This document shows positions 1 through 9,066 of a DNA stretch of 64,000 bases, in pieces. The translations under genes and the position numbers were made by a program. The stretch spans positions 229,716,943-229,780,942 of the forward strand of contig NC_084482.1 in the NCBI RefSeq assembly GCF_030035675.1, in the 5' to 3' direction. The DNA comes from Rhineura floridana. Its lineage: Eukaryota; Chordata; Lepidosauria; Squamata; Rhineuridae. The notes below the pieces were generated by a model. It worked only from the letters and a program-made list of their open reading frames with translations. It searched no databases and was not told where the DNA came from. Within the stretch, counting starts at the first letter, position 1, and the number at the start of each line of letters is the position of its first letter.

Positions 1-131
1 ATAGCATTCTAGACGTGGAACAGGTAGAGAAATGGGCAACCAAAATGATCAAGGATCGCAACATTTGGGGATTTTTGCTGTAGAAAGAATGCTTAGTGGA
101 GACAAGATAGAAGTGTATAATCACACCAGAC
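1..131 (+). repeat. CR1 LINE fragment, end of the RT ORF
   Basis: Translation gives the QNDQGS..LGIF.VE pattern that closes the CR1 reverse transcriptase ORF (compare RMIKG..LGLFSLEKRR in the younger CR1 at 59195-62802). It is old and truncated. The same piece recurs antisense at 1975-2215, 7150-7290, 8230-9066 and 38915-41650. Confidence 0.7.
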
Positions 132-275
132 ATTCAACACAAATGTAAAGCACATGGCTTCCCCCAATGAATCCTGGAGAATAGTTTTTCCTGACTGTGC
201 TACATTCCCAGCACCCTTCACAAACTACAACTCCCAGGACTCTTTGGAGGAAGCCATGTGCTTTCCATGTAGACT
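132..275 (-). repeat. MITE-like inverted-repeat element, copy 1
   Basis: The two ends are inverted copies of each other: AAGCACATGGCTTCCCCCAA near 150 and the matching GGAAGCCATGTGCTTT near 258. Between them is the phrase AAACTACAACTCCCAGGA. The same unit sits next to the same CR1 piece at five places in the window. A non-autonomous DNA transposon is the likely class, but no transposase partner is visible, so the family is not named. Confidence 0.5.
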
Positions 276-739
276 GTGGATGTGCCATAAAGGTGCGTGG
301 TGTGGAGAAACTGGATAACACCCTCTGATTTAGTAGGGAACTTACACCTTGTATAGGAAAAGGGAGGGAAGTAGCTCCCACCAATTTGCACCAGTTTCAG
401 GAAAAACGTCACTCGTTAAACAGTTTGTCTGCCGGGCTACCGTAAAACAAGGAGGGCAGGGTCACATTTCTGATTTTCTGAATTGAACGGCGACCTTAAT
501 TCTAGCAGAACAGGAAACTGGGGAGGGCTGGCAGAATGAAGGCATTGAAAGAAGAACCTCACTATTCAACTCTCATCCCTGAACCAAAGGACAAACGAGG
601 ACACATGCAGAAGCGGCCCATTTAGCGCACTGGTGTCTCCTTAGCTCTGTTCCAACTACGAGGCGCCTCCATCTCCAAGGTGAAGGCCACGAAATTCATC
701 ACCAGAACCGCAGATGTTGCGAAGAATGCTTCGATCTGG

Positions 740-1010
740 ATCTCTCCCCAACAGGGGAGAGGCAGACGGGATGGGGCAGAGCTGCAGCCTCCGATCTGGA
801 GGGTCTGTGGGGAGGGGCGCTTAAGGGGGTGTGTCTCCCCTCTCCCCCTCCCCTCCACCCCCATTGCCTACCTTTGTTTCGAGGCTCCCCCCGCGCAGCC
901 CCGCTCGCCAACATCGCTGCGCACGAAGAGAGCTCCGCGCTTCCAGCCTCCATGTCTCGCAGGCAGGCGGGGCAGGAAAGGGACGTTTGCGCTCCTTCCT
1001 TCGGCTCTGT
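740..1010 (-). promoter_or_regulatory. CpG-rich putative promoter / first-exon region, copy 1
   Basis: This stretch is G+C rich and dense in CpG, unlike the AT-rich repeats around it, and a similar block recurs at 6230-6600 and 49270-49510. CpG retention plus a conserved ATG and splice donor suggest a promoter with a first coding exon, here pointing left out of the window. No TATA box is evident. Promoter activity is inferred. Confidence 0.45.
872..914 (-). CDS. Putative first coding exon of a leftward ZNF paralogue
   Basis: On the minus strand an ATG opens 14 codons (MLASGAARGEPRNK) plus one base, followed at once by a splice donor, AAAG|GTAGGC. The copy at 6419-6461 has the same length, phase and near-identical residues. 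Phase 1 fits the ZNF finger exons, which begin two bases into a codon (GA-TAC-ATC). If it is a real exon, the rest of this gene lies left of position 1. It could instead be a short upstream ORF in a non-coding exon. Confidence 0.4.
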
Positions 1011-1055
1011 CGTCGTTTGTTAACCCTTAAAGAGCAAAGCGGCTGAAACTCCACT

Positions 1056-1846
1056 GCTGCTTCACAGGTGGTAATGCCTCCCTTCTGGGACTCTCGTGTT
1101 ACCTGCGAGCACCGACAGAGCACTCCTAAGACCTGCGAACATCCTGCAAGCAAATCAGGAGGAATGCTCCCTTGTGGCCGCATCACCCACCCATAAAGAA
1201 ATCCGAGCAAAAGCTACACCAGGATGTTCCAGGTTACCACGTTACCATTTCAAGAGGATTAAACTATCCCCCAGCTGAGATACAAAAGAATACAGAACTC
1301 ATTTATAGCTCATGCAACTGGAGTTCTTTGCATGGATTCCTGTTGGCGCTGAAGGAGAGCAGGGCTCCCATGCCTTTCACAGCTGAGTGGCAGGCAGATG
1401 TTAAACAGAGTGCGCCTTTTCTCATCCAGAACTAACATGGTGGGGAAAGGTTCACCTGTTCGATATTGTATGTGTAAGGCATCTTGTTACTTGTGTGTGA
1501 CCCCCGATTGATCTTTGGGCTCCCCCCCTCCATCTGCAAAAGAGGGTGCACATTTGCTCATGACGTGAAGGGCATGTACCTTTGTGTCATTGTCTGTGAG
1601 TTCAGCAGAGGGTGCGATCCACATACCGTGGACCGGGCCCAGAAAATCCTCTTGGCAGTTTGGCACCCCTGGTTACCCCAGGGAAAGATGTAGGAGTGGT
1701 GGGAGTCCAGGCCTTGAGGGAGGAATCCCAAGCGAGTGAGGAGTGGAGGAGGCCAGCGCCAGACCAGAATGAGAAGACCTGCAAGGCTGAGTCACAGGAA
1801 GCAGAAAAAAGCTGTGCCAGAAGGGGCTTGAAGATTGGAGGAGGTG
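1056..1846. other. No recognisable gene
   Basis: Short open frames occur here but none has family signatures, a repeat match within the window or a convincing start. It may be intergenic DNA between two divergent ZNF first exons. Confidence 0.5.
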
Positions 1847-1974
1847 CTCAGAGTCCTGGGAGTTGTAGTTTATGAAGGGTGTTGGGAAAGTAGGGGAGTG
1901 AGGAAAAACTACTATCCAGGATGCGTTGGGGGAAGCCATGTGCTTTACATTTGTGTTGAATGTGCTTTAAAGGT
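1847..1974 (+). repeat. MITE-like inverted-repeat element, copy 2
   Basis: Same family as 132-275, opposite orientation. It has the AGTCCTGGGAGTTGTAGTTT start and the GGGGGAAGCCATGTGCTTTA end. It is followed directly by the old CR1 piece, as in the other copies. Confidence 0.5.
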
Positions 1975-2215
1975 CTGGTGTGATCATACACTTCTATCAT
2001 GTCTCCTCTAAGCTTTCTTTCTACAGCAAAAATCCCCAAATGTTGTGACCCTTGATCATTTTGGTTGCCCATTTCCCTTCCTCTTCCACCTCTAGAATGC
2101 TATTTTTGTAGTCTGGCAACCAGAACTGTAGACAGCATTCCAAGTAGGATCACATCTTTGATGTGTATAACGGCAGTTTTATTTTCAAGCTGTGTCTTAA
2201 TGATCCCTCACAAGT
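1975..2215 (-). repeat. CR1 LINE fragment (old), antisense
   Basis: Minus-strand translation gives MGNQNDQGSQHLGIFAVE and RGDMIEVYDH, the end of the CR1 RT ORF. It matches 8230-8460 closely, including the CTCTAGAATGCTATTTTTGT block and GTGTCTTAATGATCCCTCAC. Confidence 0.7.
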
Positions 2216-2711
2216 CCCCTTCCAGCCTCTCATTTGGAGACTTGGGCTGTGGTGTGTGTGGTCAGCTGGGTTTCTTTTGTTAATCTAATGGAGTGGCCAG
2301 GTGAGTTAATGGGTCTATCAGGTGACTATCAGCTGGTGAATGGGCCAGGGAGTTCCTTTTGTCATTGGAACACTTCAGGAGAGCCTCCCCTTCCCTCCTG
2401 AGGCCTAGGAGAGGCTTTTGCAGTTAGTGTGTCTGAGAAAGGTTGGGAACTGGAGGCACCACGGCTTTAAGATGCTCCCGTAACCCTGATGGAAAAGCTG
2501 GATATTGGACTGGTGATGTCTTGAAGCCCTCCATCCTAAGCTCAGGTTGGAATGTGTGTAAATAAACAAACCATATTTCATAAGGACACCACAGTCTCCA
2601 CTGATCATCTTCCCAAGGAAACCAAGCCCACGGTGAGTGCAGGGCCCTTGGAAATCTCACTGTTCAGAGATTGGGGTGGTGCGCAACAGTATAGATGTTA
2701 GCAGAGATTGT
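2216..2711. other. No recognisable gene or repeat
   Basis: The sequence has a few short open frames on both strands without known motifs. I see no internal repeat and no match elsewhere in the window. Confidence 0.5.
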
Positions 2712-2965
2712 CAACGGTCTGAGATGTGTGTGTGCCAATGTGTGCGCTTACCTAAGAAAGCAGGCTTTTACCCTGCATTGAGACCACTGAGGCTTAAGAC
2801 TTAATAAAATAAGAAAAGCTACTCTATTTATAGAAATACATAGTAGGTAGAAAGGCAAACCTAGTTCTAACTAACTAACTAAGTTGGAGGTACAACGCCC
2901 AGCTTTGGGAGTTGCCCTCATGGCTCAAGAGAGACCGAGCAGTGACAAAGGTGTGTCTTCTCTCT
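2712..2965 (+). repeat. Unclassified interspersed repeat R1, copy 1
   Basis: It matches 36727-36945 in the same orientation. Shared phrases include GCAGGCTTTTACCCTGCA, TTCTAACTAACTAACTAAGT and GGAGGTACAACGCCCAG. No coding potential is visible. It might be an LTR or a LINE end, but the termini are not clear enough to say. Confidence 0.5.
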
Positions 2966-3000
2966 GGGACAGTCAAAGAAGGGAAGAGAGGACATTTCCT

Positions 3001-4871
3001 TTTTTTTTTTTTTTTACAATAATTTTATTCAGATTTTCATAAAACATACAAGACAAAACCATAAAACATTCAAAGACAAAAAACAAAATCAAAAATAGTT
3101 AAACAAAAAAAATAAAAAGTAAAATATTGACTTCCCATTTGTCACAGATCAAATCAGTTATAAGTCTACAATGAATAACAATCCTGTCTCTTAAATCATA
3201 TTATAAAATCACTTTCCTCCAGTAGTTATCTTACTTAATCATCAAATCTCGTAAACATTACTTTATTCTTTCCACAAAAAGTCAAAGAGAGGTTTCAATT
3301 CTTTAAGAAATATATCTATCAATTTTTCTCCAGATAAGCATATCGATTAATCCATCTCATTAATAATTATAATAATCTTATTGTCATAACCATAGTCAAA
3401 ATAAACATTTCGATTAATCCATCTCATCAGAATCTGTTAGGTTCAATAATTTCAGTAGCCATTATTCTATTATCCCTATTAGTTCCATCTTCCATCTTCC
3501 ATCTTCAATAGTCTTATTAAGTCCAGTAATTTCAGTGTCCAATCTTCCATTATCAGTATTCCGTAATAATCTTGCTGTCATAGCCATAGTCATATAGTAA
3601 GAGTCTGATGGGAATTTCCTCTATCCCAAATATTTTCTTGCCATCCATTCTGAATAGGTTGCTGGAATACTGCTGTAAAATCATATCTCTGTTCTTTTTT
3701 ACAAAATGTACTGGCTCATCTCTTGAAAGTTTTTCCATTGTCACATGGCTGCAGTTAATTCCATAGGTTTTCTCTATATTAGGCTCCATCACATCATTCC
3801 AGTCCAGAAGATTATCCATGCCATTGATAACTTTATCTCTAATATCTTCATTAATTTCTTCAGAGATAACATTGAATTCCAAACAGTAGATTTTATTTCT
3901 AAAATCCATAAACTCCAGATCTTTTTCCTGTTCCACGTTTGTTCCAGTCTCCAGGGTCTCCTCTCTCACAGGGACCCCTATTTCTTTAAACTCCTGCATC
4001 ATTTTGCTCAATTCAATTTTCAGCTCCTTACAACCCTGTCTCAGGGTTCGTTTCGTTATCTCAATCTCATCCATTATTTTCTGAAACATACTTACTTCCA
4101 GATTCTCAGCCACTTTCTTGATTGCCATTTTAAAAGAAAAATATAAGAGAACCACTTCTTATTTCAGCAACAATTGGGTTAATACTCCAAACTTGGTGAC
4201 ATCACAGTATAAACAAAGCAGCCAGCCTTATCTCTCTATGCTTAAGAAAACAAATGTGTTCCCAGGATCGAAACAATTAATGGCGTCGTCAGGAAACAGA
4301 TTCGTCAAAATAAAATAAACCAAAAAGAGAGTAGTCTCAGACAATATAATATTCTTCAGAATAGAAATCAAGAATAGAAATCCCTCTTCTGTGTATATCT
4401 TTAGAATGCAAATCCAGGACAGCTTTTTGCAACAAAAACAGAGATAAGCTGTTAATTAGTGAATAGCAGAGAAGAGTTATAGCTCACCGAGAAGATGTCC
4501 AAAGCCGATCAATCTGGCAAATCTCCTTTTACTGCAACAATTTAAGTCAAGTAAAAAAAATATAGAAAGAAGGGTGCTTGCCTGTTAGTCCGTTCTCTCT
4601 TTGAAGAAAAGATGAACGTGTCGCTTTATCAGATAGAGCTTGTTGAAAATCCGTCCCTCTTGTCGGTTGGACCTCGTCTCATAAATTAATGAAATCTAGT
4701 CCTCACAACAAAAAAAGGCTTTGAGGTTAATCTCTTCGTTTCTCCCTGCCCGGGAGAAGTTTCATCAGTCAAAAAAAAAAATTTTGACTGATTTATATCT
4801 GAATAAGCTTCTTTTGCGGCGGGAGCCCGTCCCAAAAGCAGGCACAGGCTAAGTCACCCTTCCCGGAAGTC
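3001..4871 (-). mobile_element. Full-length ORF1-only (HAL1-like) L1 element, copy 1
   Basis: The element starts on the plus strand with a poly-T tract (the poly-A tail read backwards) and ends at GGAAGTC, so on its own strand it opens with GACTTCCGGGAAGG. It is bracketed by a perfect 17-bp target-site duplication (2984-3000 and 4872-4888). It holds one ORF1-like frame (3553-4128) and, downstream, a short stretch resembling the extreme C-terminus of L1 ORF2. Endonuclease and RT are absent. A second copy at 39377-41220 has the same start and the same internal junction, so this is a non-autonomous family rather than a chance deletion. It would need RT from a full-length L1. Confidence 0.85.
3553..4128 (-). 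CDS. L1 ORF1p-like protein of the ORF1-only element, copy 1
   Basis: About 191 residues starting at MAIKK. A helical, charged N-terminal part (MFQKIMDEIEITKRTLRQ) looks like a short coiled coil. The second half fits the L1 ORF1p RRM plus C-terminal domain pattern: CLEF..I.EEINEDIRDK, LDW, VTMEKLSRD, RDMILQQY, DGKK and EEIPIRLLLYDY. ORF1p is an RNA-binding chaperone of the L1 particle. This one is shorter than usual ORF1p (human is 338 residues), mainly in the coiled coil. The frame is open throughout, which suggests a fairly recent insertion or selection on the protein. Function is inferred from the family. Confidence 0.7.
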   Translation of the reverse strand: MAIKKVAENLEVSMFQKIMDEIEITKRTLRQGCKELKIELSKMMQEFKEIGVPVREETLETGTNVEQEKDLEFMDFRNKIYCLEFNVISEEINEDIRDKVINGMDNLLDWNDVMEPNIEKTYGINCSHVTMEKLSRDEPVHFVKKNRDMILQQYSSNLFRMDGKKIFGIEEIPIRLLLYDYGYDSKIITEY

Positions 4872-4888
4872 AAGAGAGGACATTTCCT

Positions 4889-4975
4889 GATGCATGAGAA
4901 CACATTTTGTCATATCCCATGATTGCTGTGTTCCACTCTATGTTTGGTAATTCTGTCTTTAATAAAATTTTGTCT
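4889..4975 (-). repeat. CR1 LINE scrap flanking the L1 insertion
   Basis: TGATGCATGAGA...GTTCCACTCYATGTTTGGTAATT matches the old CR1 at 8858-8940. The L1 at 3001-4871 is inserted at the edge of this piece. Confidence 0.6.
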
Positions 4976-4984
4976 ATTTAGGTT

Positions 4985-5530
4985 TCGTGTAGATGTCCCC
5001 ATCCATGCCCTGCGCCCAGCAGAACCTCTGGGGCAGATGGGATGCATAGGTATCTCCTAGAGGACACCCTCCCCTTTCCTGGGGTGTATGATTTATCCTG
5101 ACCCAGAGCAGATTTTAGGGTGGGCACCCCCAGTTACTTATTTTTTATGAATTTATGACATCATTATGCATTTATGATAATATCAGAAGCCTTATTATTT
5201 TGATTGCATAAATGTATTGTTGTTCTTGATGAGGAGAGTCCCCCGAACACAGCGATATATCATAAAGGATACGCCAACATATATTTTGGGGCTCAGAGAA
5301 TGTTAACTTTGGCTTGAAGTTGCTGTAGCTGTCAACTTTTCTTCTTTTTTAGTGTTTTGAACTTTCAAGCAAATAAGGAACTGGGAACTGGGAACCAACT
5401 TCAGTGGTGATGTTCCAAGGGATGCTTTGGCCAGCCCCAACACAGCCAGCCCAGCTTAGGGAAAGAGGCAGACGGGACGGGGCAGAGCTGCATCCTCAGA
5501 TCTGGAGGGTCTGCAGGACCTAGGGAGGTG
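4985..5530 (-). repeat. Repeat P (downstream part of the CpG/ATG segment), inverted copy
   Basis: On the minus strand it matches 49480-50010 on the plus strand: the GCTGCAGCTCTGCCCCGTC block, the AACACTAAAAAGAAGAAAAG block, TTAACATGTCTCTGA-like and CCCAGGAAAGGGGAGGGTGT. Parts recur at 50050-50118 and 51004-51150. As it follows the ATG exon in copy 3, it is probably intron-1 sequence of the ZNF family, duplicated as a block. Confidence 0.55.
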
Positions 5531-5668
5531 GTGGGCTCTCCAACCCTGGTAGCATTCAGGAGGCAGCTGGATAACCACCTGTGAGATATGCTTTAATTTG
5601 GACTCTAGCATTGAGCAGGGGGTGGAATGATGGCGTTTTCAGCCCCTTCCAACTCTATGGTTCTAAGG
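5531..5668 (+). repeat. CR1 LINE 3' end
   Basis: GGAGGTGGTGGGCTCTCC, the GATATGCTTTAATT stretch and the terminal TTCCAACTCTATGGTTCTAA are the standard CR1 3' UTR with its short terminal octamer-like repeat. It is 5' truncated. Confidence 0.75.
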
Positions 5669-5869
5669 GTGGAAAGGGGGCAGAATAACAAGTTTTGCAA
5701 GAGGAAAGAAGTGGGTCTCTCTCAAGAAGAGTGGTGAGGGAGGGTCCCCACCAGGATGGGCAAAGAAACCTCCCAGTCAGTGGAGGCAGGGGGTTTCATG
5801 TCAGTGGGGCAGTGGAATCCACTCCAGGTTTTCCCAAACCTTCACTGCTCCTGCGATACCTGCAGCTGC

Positions 5870-6126
5870 CATCAGACCTCTGCAAAGGCAGACAAGTGCC
5901 GGAAAGGCTGATCCCTCTGGGGAGGGAGAGAGAAAATGTCTGGGTGGCGGGTGGGGGCATAAGGAGATCCCGGTCTCTGGAGCTGCGGGCTGGAAGGGCG
6001 AGCAGCGTAGGTGGGATCGGAGGAACTAAAGGCAGCCAAAGTTTCCCTGCTCCGAATAGCTCCACTCATCCCTGCACCCGTTTCCTGGCGCGCTGCGGGA
6101 CCCAGAGCGACAGAGGAATCTAACAG
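5870..6126 (+). promoter_or_regulatory. CpG-rich putative promoter and non-coding first exon, ZNF gene A
   Basis: The block is G+C rich and ends in AATCTAACAG|GTAAAGG, a strong splice donor at 6126/6127. The same donor context recurs at 49066-49090 (ATCTAACAGGTAAAGGAAA), and a diverged inverted copy of the body lies at 51360-51640. The 142-codon open frame that crosses it (5695-6123) has no recognisable domain and is not called as a gene. I infer an upstream, probably non-coding exon; transcription is not shown by sequence. Confidence 0.4.
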
Positions 6127-6149
6127 GTAAAGGAAATGAGGGTTTAGGT

Positions 6150-6994
6150 TAACTTCAGCTGTTCCCTCGGAGCCTTTTTTAAAAAAATGTGCATGGCATT
6201 TTTATTTTTAATCTGGAGAAGCATCACCGGCCAGAAAGGGGCTTCCCGCCTCCCCTCTCGCTGGCCGTGCGAAGCAGCCGAGGAGCTCCAGCCACTTTAA
6301 GGGTTAACACACGACGACCGAGTGGAAGGAAAGGGCGCAAAGGAGGGACTTCCCTTTCCTGCCCCCCCCTGCGAGAAATGCAGGCTGGGAGCGCCGGAGG
6401 AGCCCCTTTTCGTGCGCGATGTTGGCGAGCGCGGTTGCGCGGGGGGAGCCCCGAGACAAAGGTGTGCAATTGGGGGCGGAGGGGAGGGGGGGAGGGAGAG
6501 ACACCCCCCCTGAAGCGCCCCCCAGCAGACCCTCCAGATCGGAGCATCCCGCGGTGGTTCTGGGGATGAATTTCGTGGCCTTCAGCTTGGAGATGGAGGC
6601 GCCCCATAGTTGGAACAGAGCTAAGGAGACGACAGTGCGCTAAATGGGCCACTTCTGCACGTGTCCTCGTTTGTCCTTTGGTTCAGCTGCGATAGTTTGA
6701 ATAGTGAGGCTCTTCTTCCAATACTGCCCTTCTGCCAGCGCTCCCCAGTTTCCTATCCTGTTAGAATTAAAGTCGCCGTTTAATTCAGGAAAGAAGAAAC
6801 GTGGCCCTGGCCCTCCTTGTTTTAGGGTAGTCTGGCAGGAAACTGTTTAGCAAGTGACATTTTTCCTGAAATGGGTGCAAATTGGTGGGAGCTACTTCCT
6901 GCTCCCTCTTCCTACACCAGGTGTAAGTTCCCTACTAAATCAGAGGGCGTTATCCAGTTTCTCCACACCACACACCTTTATGGCACATTCACAG
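6150..6994 (+). repeat. CpG/ATG-exon segment, copy 2
   Basis: Inverted copy of 276-1055 (see there) and direct copy of 49090-49510. The most CpG-dense part is 6230-6600. It includes the ATG exon 6419-6461. It lies upstream of, and in the same orientation as, the gene A finger exon, so it is the natural promoter candidate for gene A. Confidence 0.6.
6419..6461 (+). CDS. Putative first coding exon of ZNF gene A
   Basis: ATG with a purine at -3 opens 14 codons (MLASAVARGEPRDK) plus one base, then donor AAAG|GTGTGC. Spliced to the acceptor at 11666/11667 the frame is kept: the leftover G plus GA makes Gly and the protein continues [14 protein letters not shown]. The minus-strand copy at 872-914 keeps length, phase and residues; the copy at 49375-49416 is one base shorter. 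The exon-exon link is inferred from phase only and skips the KRAB-like exon at 9195. Confidence 0.45.
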
Positions 6995-7148
6995 TGTACG
7001 TTGAGAGCATATGGCTTCCTCCAAAGAGTCCTGGGAGTTGTAGTTTATGGAAGGTGCTGGGAATCTAGCGCAGTGAGGAAAAACTATTCTCCAAGATTCA
7101 TTGGGGGAAACCATGTGGTTTACATTTGTGTTGAATGTGCTTTAAATG
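6995..7148 (+). repeat. MITE-like inverted-repeat element, copy 3
   Basis: TATGGCTTCCTCCAAAGAGT opens it and ATTCATTGGGGGAAACCATG closes it, with TTGTAGTTTATGGAAGGTGC between. Same family and same CR1 neighbour as 1847-1974. Confidence 0.5.
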
Positions 7149-7290
7149 TCATTTCTCCTCTAAACTTTTAAAAATCCCCAAATGTTGCCACCCTGGAGTA
7201 GTTTGGTTGCCCATTTCTCTATCTCTTCCACCTCTAGAATGCTATTTTTTGTGGTCAGGCAACCAGAACTGTAGATAGTACTCACTAATA
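7149..7290 (-). repeat. CR1 LINE fragment (old), antisense
   Basis: Matches 1985-2140 and 8240-8370: CATTTCTCTATCTCTTCCACC and CTCTAGAATGCTATTTTTTG. It is broken off at about 7290 by a different repeat. Confidence 0.6.
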
Positions 7291-7615
7291 GGCCACCACT
7301 CACCATATGCCCAGAGGCACATATTACCAAATTCTTCCAAGCTGCACAAGAAGTGGATTGGACTGTGAAAGACCAATCCAAATTGTGTTTGCATTTTGAC
7401 CAATTTGTAGGGCAGCCCAATATCGCAGAGAGGAGGTCAGATCTCTCGCTCCCCTGGTGCATTCACTATAGCCACCTGATTTCCCTGCTTTTTAAGGTTT
7501 GATAGAAATATTTGTTGGCTATAGGTACGTTCTGAAAGTGCAAGTTTTTTTGCCTATTAGTGAATTTCTCTGCTTTTTAATCCAGGAAGTAAGAATTGGG
7601 ATCCTGTGCAAGTTT
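7291..7615. repeat. Unclassified stretch, probable interspersed repeat
   Basis: It has no gene signature. The style (AGGCCACCACTCACC, TGGATTGGACTGTGAAAGAC) looks to me like a dispersed reptile repeat, but it occurs only once in this window, so this rests on memory rather than on a match here. Confidence 0.3.
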
Positions 7616-8030
7616 GCTGAGAATGGGTTGATCATTTGCATGCTTATTGAGTTCAGTGGCATTTACTCCCCTGCAATCATGCTTAGAATAGCTACAACTG
7701 ACAGGGGGATGGGAAAGAGGGCTGGAGTGGGCAGGGGAGGAGGAAGAAGGAAGAGGGGAGGGGAGGAGGAAGGGAGAGGAGAGGGGAAGGAGGGGAAAGG
7801 CAGGTCTGATAATTTGCATGCTTATTGAGTTCCATGGGATTTACTCCTATGCAGTCATGTTTAGGATAGGTAAAACTGACCATGGGGTGGAAAAGGGGGA
7901 GGAGAGGGGGAGGGGAAAGGAAGGGGGAGGGGAGGGGAGGGGAGGGCAGGCTTGATCATATGCTTGCTTATTGAGTTCAGTGGTATTTACTCCTGTGCAA
8001 TCTTGCTTAAGACAGGTAAAATTGAGCCAC
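7616..8030 (+). repeat. Three tandem units with purine-rich spacers
   Basis: The phrase GCTTATTGAGTTC...TTTACTCC...GCAATC.TGCTTA occurs three times (near 7640, 7818 and 7965). The units are separated by long GGGAGGGGAGG purine tracts. Segment B (38494-38715) has only two units, so the array has changed since the duplication or the breakpoint removed one. Confidence 0.65.
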
Positions 8031-8068
8031 TCTGACTGAAGGCCTTTCCACACTCCAAGCATTTACAA
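8031..8068 (-). pseudogene. Scrap of a C2H2 finger, antisense
   Basis: The minus strand reads KCLECGKAFSQSG, the first half of a finger, in a 40-bp island between tandem units and a MITE. Its twin is at 38716-38753. It is too short to be functional and shows that finger sequence once lay on this strand. Confidence 0.55.
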
Positions 8069-8077
8069 GTGAACAAA

Positions 8078-8226
8078 ATTCATTGAAAGCAGGTGGCTTC
8101 CTCCCAAGAGTCCTGGGAGTTGTAGTTTAAGGGTGCTGGAAATGTAGCGCAGTGAGGAAAAACTCTTTATCCAGGATTCGTTTGGGGAAGCCATTTGCTT
8201 TACATTTGTGTTGAATGTGCTTTAAA
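8078..8226 (+). repeat. MITE-like inverted-repeat element, copy 4
   Basis: Same family as 1847-1974, with TTCCTCCCAAGAGTCCTGGG at the left and GGGGAAGCCATTTGCTTTAC at the right. It is followed by the old CR1. Confidence 0.5.
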
Positions 8227-8229
8227 TGT

Positions 8230-9066
8230 CTGCTGTGATCATACACTTCTATCGTGTCTCCACTACGCTTTTTTTTCTACAGCAAAAATCCTCAAATGTT
8301 GTGACCCTTGATCAATTTTGTTGCCCATTTCTCTACCGCTTCCACCTCTAGAATGCTATTTTTGTGGTCAAGCAGTAGGATCACATCTTAGATGTGTATA
8401 ATGGCATTATGATATTGGCAGTTTTATTTTCAATCTGTGTCTTAATGATCCCTCACATTTAATTCACCAATTTCATAGCTATAACATCAGTATCTTAACT
8501 GAGGCATCTACTATGACCTCAAGGTATCTCTACTGCCAGTCACCACCGGTTCACTTAGGATTTTTCACTTCTGTGCATCACTTTACACTTGCTTACATTT
8601 AATTGCATTTGCAATGCTTGGAGAGTTCCTTTTGGAGTTCCTCACAATCCCTCTTTATTTTAATCACCCTGAACTTGATATCAATGGTAAAGTTGGTTAC
8701 CTTGCTTCTCACCCCAAATCCATGTCATTTAGAAACAAGTTTAAAAGCACAGGTCCTAATCCTGATGATTGGTGGGGGGGGGCACTTCTTACATCCCTGC
8801 ATTGGGAGAACTATTCATTTATTCCTGCTTTCTCCTTCCTGATCTTTAAACACTTACTGATGCATGAGAGCATATTTCCCGATATCCCATCATTGCTGAG
8901 TTCCACTCCATGTTTGGTAATTTTGTCTTTAATAATATTTTCCACTATTTTCCCTGGAACAGCTAATAGGCCTCTGATTTCCCTGATACCAGTCCATATG
9001 GTAGCAAGTCTTCGAGAGAACGTACCTATTTTTGTTAGAAGATCAGATGCCATCTGGACCTGAGGT
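8230..9066 (-). repeat. CR1 LINE, old, antisense RT-domain piece
   Basis: Colinear with the CR1 RT region in the antisense CR1 at 14700-15900 (3' part first), though far more diverged. Minus-strand frames near 8811-9053 give REIRGLLAVPGKIVENIIKD, matching the PVxLTSVPGKLVESMIK block of CR1. It has many stops. In segment B the same copy is split by an L1 at 39377-41220; here the site (GGTAAAGTTGGTTACC, near 8688) is empty. Confidence 0.75.

Larger units (their letters stand above)
276..1055 (-). repeat. CpG/ATG-exon segment, copy 1 (inverted copy of 6150-7000)
   Basis: Read on the minus strand, this stretch matches 6150-7000 on the plus strand over most of its length. Shared landmarks include GCCCATTTAGCGCACTG, the block TCCAACTAYGRGGCGCCTCC and the CpG-rich part at 740-1010. 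With the CR1 and MITE at 1-275 the inverted match spans about 1 kb. It is a segmental duplication rather than a transposon, since it contains an exon-like unit and no terminal repeats. Confidence 0.65.

Noticed and set aside
622-1210. Several overlapping frames on both strands at 622-1210
   Set aside because: G+C-rich region with frames open on both strands; only the 43-base ATG exon is conserved between copies.
5695-6123. 142-codon open frame in the G+C-rich block
   Set aside because: Composition alone gives long frames in CpG-rich DNA. There is no domain, and the related inverted block at 51155-51650 does not keep the frame.
7616-8030. Direct repeats with spacers, CRISPR-like at first sight
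   Set aside because: Only three units with purine-rich, uneven spacers in a vertebrate genome; ordinary tandem duplication.
8614-9063. 149-codon plus-strand frame
   Set aside because: It is the antisense of an old CR1 RT fragment.
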